From Panacibacter ginsenosidivorans (GTDB lineage Bacteria > Bacteroidota > Bacteroidia > Chitinophagales > Chitinophagaceae), in the NCBI RefSeq assembly GCF_007971225.1, contig NZ_CP042435.1:3289501-3353500 (forward strand): 64,000 nucleotides of DNA, given 5' to 3'. Below, one piece after another: positions 8,787-17,784 of the stretch (position 1 is its first letter; each line of letters begins with the position of its first letter). Position numbers and translations under genes: made by a program. The notes below the pieces were generated by a model. It searched no databases, was not told the DNA's origin, and saw only the letters and a program-made list of their open reading frames with translations.

Positions 8787-9554
8787 CTACACTTCATTAA
8801 AAAGATATTTTTGCAATAAACGTTTGCCTTCTTGTACTGCTGCTCTTCCATCCGATTCAATGCCATACCACCCGTGATAACCACTTCGTTTACAAAGCCC
8901 GATCATTTTTGCAGTAAGCGCTTCTGAAGGCTGGTTGCGGTAAGACATTCCTTTTGCAAAAGGAACAGTTTTTTGCAGGTAAGCATAATTATCAAAATCA
9001 TCAGCTGGTTCGCGCCAGTCAGGATACGTACCAAACAAAGGATGACTCACTTCTTTCATTAACGCCAGCATGAAATCGGGATCGTTTGACACGCCGCCAT
9101 GATTTTCTATAAGCACTTTTATGCTTGCTTCTTCTGCATATTGCAATAATAAATTGTAAGATTCTGCAGCATATCGCAATGCATCCTTTTTAGAAATAAT
9201 TTCATTCCCTCTGCAATTGGTGCGTATAGCATGGCAACCGAGATAATGTGCTATATCTATCCATTTGCGATGATTGATCTCAAATTGTTTTCGTTCTGCT
9301 TTTGTGGATGCACATCCATCTCCTTCATCATCTACCATAATCAGCACCATGGCAACACCATAATCATCAGCATTTCTTTTTAATGCATTTAAGTATGTTG
9401 CCGTGGGCACTTCAAACAACGTATTTACAAACTCAATGCCGTTAAGATCAAAATCTTCCCTGGCTATTTTAGGGAAATCAAGTGTCTTCCATTTCCCCGT
9501 TTGTATTTCCTCTACCAATGCCCATTGGGCAAGCGATATATCATCTTTGTTCAT
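8787..9554 (-). CDS. Sugar phosphate isomerase/epimerase-like TIM barrel, cytosolic
   Basis: 255 aa xylose-isomerase-like TIM barrel without a signal peptide. It begins near the first strand (ISLAQWALVEEI). Visible segments are GIEFVNTLFEVP, LIMVDDEGD, ACRGN-type TNCRGNEI, VLIENHGGVSNDPDF with the putative Glu metal ligand, GTYPDWRE, KGMSYR and the final WYGIESDGR. It belongs to the same broad family as the exported protein at 4242 but is clearly diverged and lacks its Tat signal. It lies between repeat arms at 8696 and 9660. The substrate is unknown; a role in keto-sugar or inositol catabolism is inferred from context. Confidence 0.85.
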   Translation of the reverse strand: MNKDDISLAQWALVEEIQTGKWKTLDFPKIAREDFDLNGIEFVNTLFEVPTATYLNALKRNADDYGVAMVLIMVDDEGDGCASTKAERKQFEINHRKWIDIAHYLGCHAIRTNCRGNEIISKKDALRYAAESYNLLLQYAEEASIKVLIENHGGVSNDPDFMLALMKEVSHPLFGTYPDWREPADDFDNYAYLQKTVPFAKGMSYRNQPSEALTAKMIGLCKRSGYHGWYGIESDGRAAVQEGKRLLQKYLFNEV

Positions 9555-9622
9555 ACTAATAAAAATAAATATTGAAGAGATCTTTTAAAGTTATGCAACA
9601 CTTACCTATTGCAAAATACATT

Positions 9623-9850
9623 TTTATGAACCAGGCTTCAGTACATGTATGAAGCTCTCGTTGCGTCGCACTCTTGTACGGCATAAGATGTTTCGGCAGT
9701 TTACAAGTTTACGAGTTTACAAGTTCTTCGACTGAAGCAACCGTAAACTTAAGAAACGAGTGAACACGTAAACTTACTCAATACAGTTCCGAACGTACAA
9801 GTGAGTGACACAACAGGCGATGCCACAAAGAACTAATGCCGGTTACAAAA
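9623..9850. repeat. Compact inverted-repeat element (B left arm, A right arm)
   Basis: The left core GTTGCGTCGCACTCTTGTAC is at 9660-9679 and the right core GTACAAGTGAGTGACACAAC at 9795-9814. The outer flanks also mirror each other: TTTTTATGAACCAGGC from 9621 pairs by eye with GCCGGTTACAAAAAAA near 9838-9853. The spacer contains repeated GTTTACAAGTTTACGAG-type words. The element fills the gap between two divergent genes (9555-9944). Confidence 0.9.
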
Positions 9851-9944
9851 AAAAATATGTTATTTGCTTTCATTATTTGCCGGTGCAATTCTAATCATCA
9901 AAAAAAATTATCTTCAATTTTATTTAGCATTTAAAATATGTGCC

Positions 9945-10901
9945 ATGAAAGGCTCTGAAACATCAGCACCCGCATTTAGCTGGGACGATTGGTATCAATC
10001 CGTTGGTGGCAGAACTATTAGTATTGCAGAAGTAGATAATATTCTTTACCAGATAAAAGAATATCAATATCCAAAATTCAAAGGAGAAGTTAACCCGCAA
10101 CAAACTTTTTTCCAAAATGCTGCAGCTGCATCTGAAGCTATTAAACAAAAAGCGTTTGCATTAGGCGCAGATGAAGTGGGTGTCGCAGAAATAGAACCAT
10201 CTGACATTTATAAAGGCAGGGAGATAAAAGAAAAATATGCGATCGTAGTAGGGCAAAAAATGCTTTGGCGCAATTTCCAGCAAGTGCCTTCTCATAATTC
10301 TGCCGTTGAATGTTTGCGTATATATTTTTCGCTGGGTGAAGTGGTGATACAGCTGGCAGATTATATACGCAGCCTTGGTTATGCATGTACGGTTGAGCAC
10401 CCGATAGGAGACAGCGATGTGTTGCATATTCCACTGGCATTAAAAGCAGGCTTTGGCGAACTGGGCAGGCATGGTTCTATCATTCATCCAAAGATGGGTC
10501 CGTTATTTCGTTTGGGAAGTGTTATTACTGATATGCCACTTGCAATCGATCATCCTATTGATGCAGGCATTGCAGCGTTCTGCGACAATTGCAAAGCCTG
10601 CAGAATTTACTGTCCTGCCAATGCGATACCCGATGAGCGTTCTGTTGAAGCCGGCAAAGATCATCTTGGTAATTACCGTTATAAAGTTGATACAGGAAAA
10701 TGCTTTCCTTATTTTGCCAAACACAACTATTGCTCTGCTTGTTTACCTGTTTGTGTCTATCATCATAAAGAATGGGCAAAAGATTTTGACGGATATAAAA
10801 CCAAATTATTCCCTGTTGTTGATATGCAGGAAGCCCCGCAGCCTACGGATCCTGATGTACCCAAACATTGGTACCCGAAAATTAAAAGAGATGCGGTTTA
10901 A
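9945..10901 (+). CDS. QueG/reductive-dehalogenase-like double [4Fe-4S] protein
   Basis: 318 aa from the ATG at 9945; an in-frame TTG at 9864 would add 27 atypical residues and is not preferred. The C-terminal half carries two ferredoxin-like cysteine sets: CDNCKACRIYCP (C-x2-C-x2-C-x3-CP) and a second ending CSACLPVC. The middle region (HIPLALKAGFGELGRHGS, ITDMPL) matches the epoxyqueuosine-reductase/reductive-dehalogenase fold, which in characterised members holds a cobamide. It is shorter than QueG and lacks its C-terminal HEAT repeats, so it is probably a related reductase of unknown substrate. It is followed 52 bp later by a membrane methyltransferase. Confidence 0.75.
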   Translation: MKGSETSAPAFSWDDWYQSVGGRTISIAEVDNILYQIKEYQYPKFKGEVNPQQTFFQNAAAASEAIKQKAFALGADEVGVAEIEPSDIYKGREIKEKYAIVVGQKMLWRNFQQVPSHNSAVECLRIYFSLGEVVIQLADYIRSLGYACTVEHPIGDSDVLHIPLALKAGFGELGRHGSIIHPKMGPLFRLGSVITDMPLAIDHPIDAGIAAFCDNCKACRIYCPANAIPDERSVEAGKDHLGNYRYKVDTGKCFPYFAKHNYCSACLPVCVYHHKEWAKDFDGYKTKLFPVVDMQEAPQPTDPDVPKHWYPKIKRDAV

Positions 10902-10911
10902 GTGATATTAA

Positions 10912-10919
10912 TATTTTTG
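10912..10919 (+). promoter_or_regulatory. Possible -7 box (TATTTTTG)
   Basis: TATTTTTG fits TAnnTTTG and lies 34 nt upstream of the ATG at 10954, in the short gap after the iron-sulfur gene. No clear -33 element is seen. Confidence 0.35.
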
Positions 10920-10953
10920 AATAGTATTAGATAACATCATTGATTGCAAAGAA

Positions 10954-11562
10954 ATGCTTGAATTATATACTTACCTGGCAGCAGGATGGCTGGCATTTTG
11001 TTTACTGCATAGCATAATGGCAACGCTGTGGTTTAAAGCCATTATAAAAAACTTGCTGGGAAAGTATTTTAAGTATTATCGATTATTGTACTCGTTGTTC
11101 TTTTTTATATTTTTAGTATTACTCCTAAAATACCAGTTTCAACTTTCCGAATTATTATTATTCCCTGTTAATAATACTATCAAACTCCTGACAACCTTTA
11201 CACTTATTGCCGGATTAATAATTATGATCAGCGCTTCAAAAAAATATTTTTTGCAAGTAACGGGTATGAAGATTTTACGAAAGAATGAGTTTAAAGATGA
11301 GTTTATTTATAGCGGAATGAATTCAGTTATCCGGCATCCCTTATATGCAGGTACTTTATTATCAGCCTGGTCTTTAGTGCTATTTTCTGCTGATGCAAGC
11401 AGCCTGATAGTCTGCATTATCATTACGCTGTATGTAATGATCGGGATAAAATTTGAAGAGAAAAAACTGCTCATAAAATACGGTGAGACTTATAAAAAAT
11501 ATGTCTCAAAGGTTCCCATGTTAGTGCCTGCTGTTAAGCTAAGGACCAAATCAGTCCACTAA
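10954..11562 (+). CDS. Isoprenylcysteine carboxyl methyltransferase-like membrane protein
   Basis: 202 aa integral membrane protein with about five hydrophobic segments. The C-terminal half has the ICMT/PEMT methyltransferase pattern: SVIRHPLYAGTLLSAWSL, then a membrane segment, then FEEKKLLIKYGETYKKYV with the conserved acidic pair. Family members use S-adenosylmethionine to methylate lipid or prenylated substrates at the membrane; many bacterial ones are uncharacterised. The gene follows the QueG-like protein on the same strand and may be co-transcribed, although a TATTTTTG box lies between them. Confidence 0.8.
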   Translation: MLELYTYLAAGWLAFCLLHSIMATLWFKAIIKNLLGKYFKYYRLLYSLFFFIFLVLLLKYQFQLSELLLFPVNNTIKLLTTFTLIAGLIIMISASKKYFLQVTGMKILRKNEFKDEFIYSGMNSVIRHPLYAGTLLSAWSLVLFSADASSLIVCIIITLYVMIGIKFEEKKLLIKYGETYKKYVSKVPMLVPAVKLRTKSVH

Positions 11563-11612
11563 AAAAAATATATGACATACTAAGCAAAACATTGCTCAAT
11601 GAAATTCCGAAC

Positions 11613-11632
11613 GCACAAGTGAGTGACACAAC
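11613..11632. repeat. Intergenic repeat arm, rightward form A
   Basis: GCACAAGTGAGTGACACAAC differs from the form A core at one base. It is followed by the AGTTGATGCTATGAAAAAC flank also seen at 37424. It lies between the convergent ends of the genes at 11562 and 11678. Confidence 0.88.
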
Positions 11633-11677
11633 AGTTGATGCTATGAAAAACAAAAGACGGCAAAAAATATTTTGCAC

Positions 11678-13186
11678 TTATAATTTCAATTCTCCCCAGC
11701 CTTTCCTGTATTCTCTTTTTACAAATTGATTGGCTGCTTCAAAATTGGTGATGCGCATATTTTCGCCGTCCCATTTATATGCAACATAGCGCCCTGGTGT
11801 TTCATAATCTTCCATTTCTCCGTACACAGGATCTTTTCTTTTGATGGTCTTGCGAAGATTAAAACTGCGCAATAACAAATTGCCCATCAATACTGTCTCT
11901 GTAAGCGGACCAGCATAACCCTCAAAAGGAGAATCTACTTCTGCATTGCCATAACCTGCAATGCATGCATCTATCCATTGCCACCAATGCCCGTCCATAT
12001 CGCCTTCCACACGCGGATATTTTTTTGGAACGTTCACATCTTTATTTAAAGAAAGTGGCAACAATCTTGGATGGCTTCCACCCCAGCCACAGGAAACTTT
12101 TCCTTTTGTGCCAATGAATAAACTGCCACCTTCAAAATCATTTTCTTCAGGCACATCTGCTAACGCTTCATTCATGTTTACATCTGCATCCAGTTCATCA
12201 GGACGATCAGGCACAATACCACCATCCATCCAGTATAATTTCAGATCACGCCCATCTTTTAATTTGAACTTGTAACAAAGCTTACTCGATGGCGGAATAC
12301 TCTCCGGAAAATCTGCTTCTTTGAAAATACCCGAGTAAACTGTAGTTGCACTACAGGTAACTTCTGTTGGATAACCAAGCTCCAATAATTTAAATGCGGG
12401 ACCGATAATATGACAAGCCATATCGCCCAATGCACCTGTCCCAAAACGCCACCAGCCACGCCAGTTGAATGGAACCAGGTTATCAAAATATTCTGTGTAT
12501 TGCGCCGTGCCCAGCCAAAGATCCCATTTCAATTCTTTAGGAACCGGCGGATGTTTTGTAGGCCATGGAATGCCTTGCGGCCATACAGGTCTGTTCGTCC
12601 AGTTATACACGGTTTGTATATCACCAATCAATCCTGCTTCAAACCATTCACGCATGGTGCGTATGCCATCACATGATGCACCCTGGTCTCCCATTTGCGT
12701 GATGACTTTATATTTTGATGCAGCCTGTGTAAGAATACGTGCTTCATAAATATCATGCGTTAGTGGTTTTTGCAAATACAAATGTTTATGTAGTTGCATC
12801 GCACTTAAACCAACGATCGCATGGTTGTGATCTGGTATAGCAACAGAAACTGCATCAAAATTTTTGTGTTCTTTTTCAAACATCTCACGCCAGTCGTAAT
12901 AAAAGCCGGCTTTGGGAAATTCTTTGCGGCGTGGCGCAGCCATGCGATCATCTACATCGCATAGAAATGCTATCTCCGCATTCTTCTTTGGCGCGGTTGC
13001 ATAATGATGAATATCATTTTCGCCTTCGCCACCACAGCCAACAGCAGCAATATAGAGTTTGTCACTCGGGGCTGTAAAACCTTTGCCCAGCACATGTCTT
13101 GGCACAATGTAAAATCCTGCGGTTGCAAGTGCAGCATTTTTTATAAAGCTTCCGCGACTGATTTTATTTTTTGAATTCTTTTTCAT
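11678..13186 (-). CDS. Gfo/Idh/MocA family oxidoreductase, exported
   Basis: 502 aa NAD(P)-dependent sugar oxidoreductase. An export signal covers residues 1-35; it resembles a Tat signal but reads SRGSF rather than twin Arg. The PRHVLGKGF and APSDKLYIAAVGCGGEG that follow include the Rossmann glycine loop. The catalytic lysine lies in LQKPLTHD, where most family members have EKP. The region GDMACHIIGPAFKLLELG supplies the conserved active-site His. It probably oxidises or rearranges a sugar or polyol in the periplasm with a tightly held cofactor, as in glucose-fructose oxidoreductase. It lies 132 bp downstream of the DUF1080 gene on the same strand, with one repeat arm between them. Confidence 0.88.
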   Translation of the reverse strand: MKKNSKNKISRGSFIKNAALATAGFYIVPRHVLGKGFTAPSDKLYIAAVGCGGEGENDIHHYATAPKKNAEIAFLCDVDDRMAAPRRKEFPKAGFYYDWREMFEKEHKNFDAVSVAIPDHNHAIVGLSAMQLHKHLYLQKPLTHDIYEARILTQAASKYKVITQMGDQGASCDGIRTMREWFEAGLIGDIQTVYNWTNRPVWPQGIPWPTKHPPVPKELKWDLWLGTAQYTEYFDNLVPFNWRGWWRFGTGALGDMACHIIGPAFKLLELGYPTEVTCSATTVYSGIFKEADFPESIPPSSKLCYKFKLKDGRDLKLYWMDGGIVPDRPDELDADVNMNEALADVPEENDFEGGSLFIGTKGKVSCGWGGSHPRLLPLSLNKDVNVPKKYPRVEGDMDGHWWQWIDACIAGYGNAEVDSPFEGYAGPLTETVLMGNLLLRSFNLRKTIKRKDPVYGEMEDYETPGRYVAYKWDGENMRITNFEAANQFVKREYRKGWGELKL

Positions 13187-13225
13187 AATGGCAAATTTGA
13201 AAATGTGTTGAAGAAATTTTTAAGA

Positions 13226-13274
13226 TACCAGCTATAGTTTTTTATAGCAACTTCGTTGCGTCGCAAGCACTTCA
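13226..13274. repeat. Intergenic repeat arm, leftward form B, diverged
   Basis: GTTGCGTCGCA at 13255-13265 is intact, then diverges (AGCACTTCATC). The outer flank ACCAGCTATAGTTTTTTAT from 13228 matches the arm at 43203. It faces the form A arm at 14212 across the DUF1080 gene. Confidence 0.75.
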
Positions 13275-13318
13275 TCGTTCTGCACATTTGGCAACTTATC
13301 TATGTGATTTTATTGAGA

Positions 13319-14047
13319 TTACAGCTCTTTGATCCTGATATTCCGAAACCATATTTTACCATTCTCTGTTCCCTGAAATGCAATATGGCCTTTTTTAAAA
13401 GTTCCGAAACCAGGCATGTCTTTGAATTTAACCGCAGCTATCAATTCTTTCCAATGATCATTCCACATGTAAGTGTCAATTACTTTATGACCATTCTGAA
13501 ACATTTGTAAATGGCCTTTATCAGCTTTTATTTCATATTCATACCAGGTGTTGGCCGCACCTACATATTCTGAATCTACTGCAAACAAATCATACAGCGT
13601 TCCCATTCTGTTCATTTTAGAAAGATGGTCGGGTCCGCAGATGACATCATCTATCTGCATTTCAGGACCGGTTTCCCAGGTATTTTTATATTCAGGTGAT
13701 TCATGTACATAAAACATAACACCACTGTTGGCGCAGGTGTCTGTTTTAAATTCTAACTTAAGATCAAAGTTCTCAAACTCTGCATCTGAAGTAAGGTCTG
13801 CAAAATCTTCATAAACACTTTCATCATTTTTATTCAATTCAATAGCGCCGTCTTTTACCTGCCATGCTTTACCTGGGTTGCTTAATAAATAAGAGTGCCA
13901 GCCTGTTAAATCTTTCCCATTGAACAGTAGCTGCCAGCCTTCCCTTTTTTCTTCTGCAGTTAACGTGTTTGATTGTTGATTAGGAATGTTTGAACAAGCT
14001 GAAAAAGAAATAATAAAAACGATTGATGGAATAATTTTTTTAATCAT
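13319..14047 (-). CDS. DUF1080 (3-keto-disaccharide hydrolase) lipoprotein
   Basis: 242 aa lipoprotein; the signal ends in the lipobox SFSAC. The mature part is a concanavalin-like jelly roll with the DUF1080 signature: WQLLFNGKDLTGWHSY, AWQVKDGAIEL, FENFDLKLEFKTD, NSGVMFYV and GPEMQIDD. Pfam names this family 3-keto-disaccharide hydrolase; characterised members act on glycosides oxidised at C3. Its neighbour downstream is an exported Gfo/Idh/MocA oxidoreductase, the enzyme type that makes 3-keto sugars, so a joint 3-keto-glycoside route is a reasonable inference. Repeat arms stand on both sides. Confidence 0.88.
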   Translation of the reverse strand: MIKKIIPSIVFIISFSACSNIPNQQSNTLTAEEKREGWQLLFNGKDLTGWHSYLLSNPGKAWQVKDGAIELNKNDESVYEDFADLTSDAEFENFDLKLEFKTDTCANSGVMFYVHESPEYKNTWETGPEMQIDDVICGPDHLSKMNRMGTLYDLFAVDSEYVGAANTWYEYEIKADKGHLQMFQNGHKVIDTYMWNDHWKELIAAVKFKDMPGFGTFKKGHIAFQGTENGKIWFRNIRIKEL

Positions 14048-14207
14048 ATGGAAAATTTTATCAAGGGAATTTGAAGCAATCTGTAATTACAAAAAACTAA
14101 GTTAGTCATTAGTTTTATTGACAGGATGTAATAATATTGGAATTGTTGAAATACTAACCGCTACTTTTAATTATATAGATCTATGAATAAAAGCTGAACA
14201 GATAGCT

Positions 14208-14260
14208 AAACGTACAAGTGAGTGACACAACTAAAGTTAAATAGTATTGGTAACGCTGGC
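14208..14260. repeat. Intergenic repeat arm, rightward form A
   Basis: The core GTACAAGTGAGTGACACAAC at 14212-14231 is a perfect form A copy. Its GTG at 14222 opens a false upstream extension of the next reading frame. The rest of the gap 14048-14323 shows no other clear feature. Confidence 0.9.
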
Positions 14261-14323
14261 TTAATAATTTTTCAAATACAGCAACATAAATATACTTTAC
14301 AAAAAATACTTTTAATTTGTGCT

Positions 14324-14899
14324 ATGTTAAAAATTATTTTTCTGGTTCTACTTATAACAGGGTTATCTGTAACGGCTGATGCGCAGATTAAAAAAATTGA
14401 CACTACTGCAACTGTAGGGAGTATAGGCTATCGTGTTCAGTGCAGTAATAAAGATGAAGGTGAAAACCAGGTTTCGGTTTCTCCGAAAGGGTTTGACAAA
14501 GAGGTAAGGGATCTTGCTTTTATGATAAGAGGGCGGTTGCGAAAAATATTGGTTGACGATTTAAATGGTGATGGCTACCCGGACCTGCTGTTATGTATTT
14601 ATGGCGGTATAAATGGGGAAATAGGTAATATTACCTGCATTGCTTCAAGCGGTAATAAATCCTTTGTGCCTGTTCGCTTTCCGGATATATACAGTGATCT
14701 TAAAATTAGTGAAGGCTATAAAGGGCATGATGAATTCACAACCATGATTAGTACATTGATGCAAAGTTTTCCTGTTTATAAGCCTGGGGATACAGACATT
14801 GCTACCGGCGGTACACGTGTGGTACAATATAAAATAATGAACGGTGAAAACGGAAGTTTAACTTTTAAAGTTTTACGTTTCTACGAAAAAAAAGACTAA
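14324..14899 (+). CDS. Secreted hypothetical protein with FG-GAP-like calcium motif
   Basis: 191 aa from the ATG at 14324, which directly precedes a signal peptide (MLKIIFLVLLITGLSVTADA). The longer frame from GTG 14222 starts inside a repeat arm and is rejected. The mature protein contains DDLNGDGYPDLLL, a calcium-binding loop like those of FG-GAP/VCBS repeats, but only one copy is visible. I do not recognise the family. It lies convergent to an alpha/beta hydrolase gene with a gap of only 17 bp. Confidence 0.65.
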   Translation: MLKIIFLVLLITGLSVTADAQIKKIDTTATVGSIGYRVQCSNKDEGENQVSVSPKGFDKEVRDLAFMIRGRLRKILVDDLNGDGYPDLLLCIYGGINGEIGNITCIASSGNKSFVPVRFPDIYSDLKISEGYKGHDEFTTMISTLMQSFPVYKPGDTDIATGGTRVVQYKIMNGENGSLTFKVLRFYEKKD

Positions 14900-14916
14900 T
14901 ATATACTTGTCATAAT

Positions 14917-15837
14917 TTATTGACGCAGGTATGTTGCTAAAAAGGCAAACACATTTCTTCTGATATTTTCTGTATCGAACATTACACCATAATGAGGTGC
15001 ATTAGGCACAATGATCAATTGATTTTTTACACCTGCGATTGTTAGCCATGAACTTAATAACCTTGACTGTGTGTTAGGCACGGATTCATCTTTTTCGCCC
15101 TGCACAATAAGTGCCGGGGGATCATTCTTATCTACATAGGTTACAGGGCTTGCATGTTTTGCAAGATCAGGCCTGTTTACAGGTTGGGCTCCTAATAATA
15201 TGGAGACAGGGTTGCGTGCATTGTTTACAGAGGTATCAGGATTTGATGCTATAGCAATAAAATCGGAAGGCCCATAAAAGTCAAGTAAGGCTTTTATGTG
15301 AAAATGTGTTTTTAGGCCCGGCGGATAAAAATCTTTTACATCATTATTATTTGATAACGCCATTAACGATGCAAGATGCCCGCCTGCAGAAAAACCAATT
15401 ACAGCGATGCGGCTATTGTCAATATGATATTGTGCAGCATGCTGGTAAAGAAATTCAAGCGCCTTGTTGCAATCCTGTATTTGTGCAGGGAAAACAGCAT
15501 CTGTACTGTACCTGTAATTAATAGACGCCAAAGCATAGCCACTATCTATAAAACCACGCACCGTATTTTGCATATAACTCATGTCTGCATACTTATCATT
15601 CAGCATCCAGGCACCGCCATGAATCCATACAACAAGAGGTAAATTATTTTTTGCTTTGGCCGGAAGATACACATCAAGCGTATGCTTTGTGAGCGTATCA
15701 TCAGCATAAGGAATATTACTGTACGTAACAGTTTCCTTGGGAAATATATGCTGCACAGGTGAAGTTGTTTGTGCATTAGTGTATGTGGTAATAAAAAAGG
15801 ATAGCAGTGACAAACACGCAATTGCATTTGATTTCAT
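14917..15837 (-). CDS. Secreted alpha/beta hydrolase (BD-FAE-like esterase)
   Basis: 306 aa from the ATG at 15837, which starts a clean signal peptide (MKSNAIACLSLLSFF, cleaved near TNAQ); the longer frame from 15879 is not favoured. The oxyanion motif VVWIHGGAW, the nucleophile elbow GFSAGG (Ser about 150), the acid in QGEKDESVP and the His in PNAPHYG complete a catalytic triad. The family includes carboxylesterases, feruloyl esterases and acetyl-xylan esterases acting outside the cytoplasm. The divergent region 15838-16035 before the TauE gene shows no clear promoter box. Confidence 0.85.
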   Translation of the reverse strand: MKSNAIACLSLLSFFITTYTNAQTTSPVQHIFPKETVTYSNIPYADDTLTKHTLDVYLPAKAKNNLPLVVWIHGGAWMLNDKYADMSYMQNTVRGFIDSGYALASINYRYSTDAVFPAQIQDCNKALEFLYQHAAQYHIDNSRIAVIGFSAGGHLASLMALSNNNDVKDFYPPGLKTHFHIKALLDFYGPSDFIAIASNPDTSVNNARNPVSILLGAQPVNRPDLAKHASPVTYVDKNDPPALIVQGEKDESVPNTQSRLLSSWLTIAGVKNQLIIVPNAPHYGVMFDTENIRRNVFAFLATYLRQ

Positions 15838-16035
15838 AAAAGAAGTGTTAGGAAAAAAGTATGTAATATAATCAATCACTAATATTTTAGTATAAAAATA
15901 ACGGATACACTTAAAGATTTCAATATCTATGTAACCTTAGTAATTTATTATCGTATACCTTTAATTATCTTCTATACTGTTGCATATTTTATCATGCGCA
16001 TAGATGGCAGCACTCACAGTTAAACTCACATCCGG

Positions 16036-16863
16036 ATGTATACTACAATTGAGTTGCTAAGCATTGGACTTTTTATTGGAACCTTTGGCACATTGATCGG
16101 TGCAGGCGGAGGCTTTATACTGGTACCTTTTTTATTACTCACAGACCGTTCTCTAACACCTGAAATTGTTACGGCTATTTCTATTGCTATTGTGGCTGCA
16201 AATGCTCTTTCAGGAAGCATAGCTTATGCAAGATCTGGGCGAATAGATTACAGGGCAGGGTTGTTATTTGCATTGTTTACGCTACCAGGATCTATTTTAG
16301 GTGTATTGCTTACAGCCTATATACCTAAAAATGCATTTAGAATTTTTTTTGGTTTATTACTGTTACTGCTTTCAGCGGTATTACTTATTAAAAAGAAAGA
16401 GAAGCCGGCAAAAGAGTTGAGTATCCTGCCCAAAGGGTGGAAGCATCATACAATAACTGATAAAGCGGGTATTACATTTTCTTACAGTTATAACCAGCGT
16501 AGAGGCATTTTGATAAGCATTCTTGTTGGATTTCTTTCTCCGTTGTTGGGTATTGGCGGAGGTATTATACATGTTCCTGCATTGATACAATGGCTTTCTT
16601 TTCCGGTGTATGTTGCCACGGCCACTTCGCATTTTATTCTATCCATCATGTCTGTGGTAAGTGTTATAGTGCATGTGATACAAGGCAACTATGACGATCC
16701 TGCTGTATTACGTATGGTTATTTATCTGGGAGTGGGTGCAATAGTGGGCGCACAACTTGGTGCTTATATTTCACACAAGATAAAAACAAATATTATTGTA
16801 AGAATATTAGCGGTTTGTCTTGGGTTGGTAGGCCTGCGTTTAATGATTGGTAATTTTCTATAA
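16036..16863 (+). CDS. TauE/SafE family membrane permease
   Basis: 275 aa with about eight membrane segments in two related halves. The halves begin GTFGTLIGAGGGFILVPFL and VGFLSPLLGIGGGIIHVP; the repeated GxGGG is the family hallmark. Members export or import small organic or inorganic sulfur anions (sulfite, sulfoacetate, taurine-related) and other carboxylates; the substrate is not predictable here. The gene is monocistronic in appearance and is followed by a repeat arm at 16906. Confidence 0.88.
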   Translation: MYTTIELLSIGLFIGTFGTLIGAGGGFILVPFLLLTDRSLTPEIVTAISIAIVAANALSGSIAYARSGRIDYRAGLLFALFTLPGSILGVLLTAYIPKNAFRIFFGLLLLLLSAVLLIKKKEKPAKELSILPKGWKHHTITDKAGITFSYSYNQRRGILISILVGFLSPLLGIGGGIIHVPALIQWLSFPVYVATATSHFILSIMSVVSVIVHVIQGNYDDPAVLRMVIYLGVGAIVGAQLGAYISHKIKTNIIVRILAVCLGLVGLRLMIGNFL

Positions 16864-16905
16864 TCAGCGCTCTATAAATTTCTATTGCTGCAAAAAATTC
16901 AGAAC

Positions 16906-16950
16906 GTACAAGGGAGTGACACAACGGGCGATGCCATCTGTTCTGTTGAC
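16906..16950. repeat. Intergenic repeat arm, rightward form A
   Basis: The core GTACAAGGGAGTGACACAAC at 16906-16925 differs from form A at one base. It is followed by the GGGCGATGCCAT flank subtype. It sits between convergent genes. Confidence 0.88.
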
Positions 16951-16961
16951 TGCAGCAAAAT

Positions 16962-17687
16962 CTATTTTTTAAAACTATACAAGTAAGGTGCTTTATTAGC
17001 GCTACCTGAGAAATGTTTTCCATGCCGTTTTACAATACCAAGACTTAGTATTTTTCTTTGAAAAGTTGTGCGACGTATTTGTTCGCCAAGAATAGCTTCA
17101 TAAACCTGCTGCAGTTCTTTCATAGTAAAACGTGCAGGTAATAAATTCATCCCCACAATTTTTTGATCAAGGTTAGCACGCAATGTCTGTAATGCTTTTT
17201 CAACAATGTCTTTATGATCAAGCATAAGTGTGGGCAGTGCATCCACGTTATACCATGTGCAGGAGTCTGATAGAGCATCGGGCTTTGGAACCACATGTTC
17301 ATAATTGATGAGTGCATAATAAGCAACTGTTATAAACCTGTCAAGCAGCCAATGATTCTCTGGAGTATCATGCCCATTGGCTTTAAGAATGGTCTTCATT
17401 ACCTGGGGTTTATAACGGCTTACATCACCAAATACATAGCATTGTTCCAGGTAAATATTATCAAGACCTGTTCGTTCTTTTAAGCCACGGCGTACTGCAT
17501 CATTCAGGTTTTCTTTTCTACGCACGAACCCGCCAGGCAATGCAAAAAAACCGGTGTTGTGATACTCCATCAATAATATTTTTAGCTTCTCACCCGAGAA
17601 CCCGAATACTACGGAATCGTAGGCTATGTTATTAAGATAATTATCCCCTTCCTTATCCTCTGCCGGGTTCTTTAGTTTTACTTGCAT
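16962..17687 (-). CDS. Nudix-related transcriptional regulator (NrtR/AraR-type)
   Basis: 241 aa from the ATG at 17687; the TTG at 17708 lies inside a promoter-like box and is not preferred. An N-terminal Nudix fold (about 20-150; FFALPGGFVRRKENL) is followed by a C-terminal winged-helix domain (about 165-235; MKELQQVYEAILGEQIRR, RKILSLGIVKR). The Nudix box reads RGLKERTGL where active enzymes have REUxEExGU, so two catalytic glutamates are replaced. This is typical of Nudix domains reused as ligand sensors. It is divergent from the esterase gene at 17785, with a 21-bp palindrome between them, and probably controls that esterase and itself. Confidence 0.85.
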   Translation of the reverse strand: MQVKLKNPAEDKEGDNYLNNIAYDSVVFGFSGEKLKILLMEYHNTGFFALPGGFVRRKENLNDAVRRGLKERTGLDNIYLEQCYVFGDVSRYKPQVMKTILKANGHDTPENHWLLDRFITVAYYALINYEHVVPKPDALSDSCTWYNVDALPTLMLDHKDIVEKALQTLRANLDQKIVGMNLLPARFTMKELQQVYEAILGEQIRRTTFQRKILSLGIVKRHGKHFSGSANKAPYLYSFKK

Positions 17688-17705
17688 GCTGCTATTTTCT
17701 TTTCT

Positions 17706-17713
17706 CAAAAATA
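17706..17713 (-). promoter_or_regulatory. Possible -7 box (TATTTTTG) for the Nudix regulator
   Basis: On the minus strand this reads TATTTTTG, 18 nt before the ATG at 17687. It supports the shorter start. The palindrome at 17745 lies about 30 nt upstream of it. Confidence 0.4.
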
Positions 17714-17744
17714 AATAAGCCCAATGTAAAAAAAAGTTTTTATT

Positions 17745-17765
17745 ATTGTCTCAATTTGAGACAAT
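17745..17765. promoter_or_regulatory. Palindromic operator candidate between regulator and esterase
   Basis: Two 10-nt arms, ATTGTCTCAA and TTGAGACAAT, are separated by a single T, giving a 21-bp near-perfect palindrome. It ends 19 nt before the esterase ATG at 17785 and lies 57 nt upstream of the regulator ATG at 17687. This is the position expected for the binding site of the adjacent Nudix/winged-helix regulator. Target assignment is inference. Confidence 0.7.
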
Positions 17766-17784
17766 AAATATTAATAATTTGCTA

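Noticed and set aside
10453-10905. A 150-codon plus-strand frame inside the QueG-like gene
   Set aside because: It is an overlapping shadow frame; the QueG-like frame carries both cysteine clusters and is clearly the coding one.
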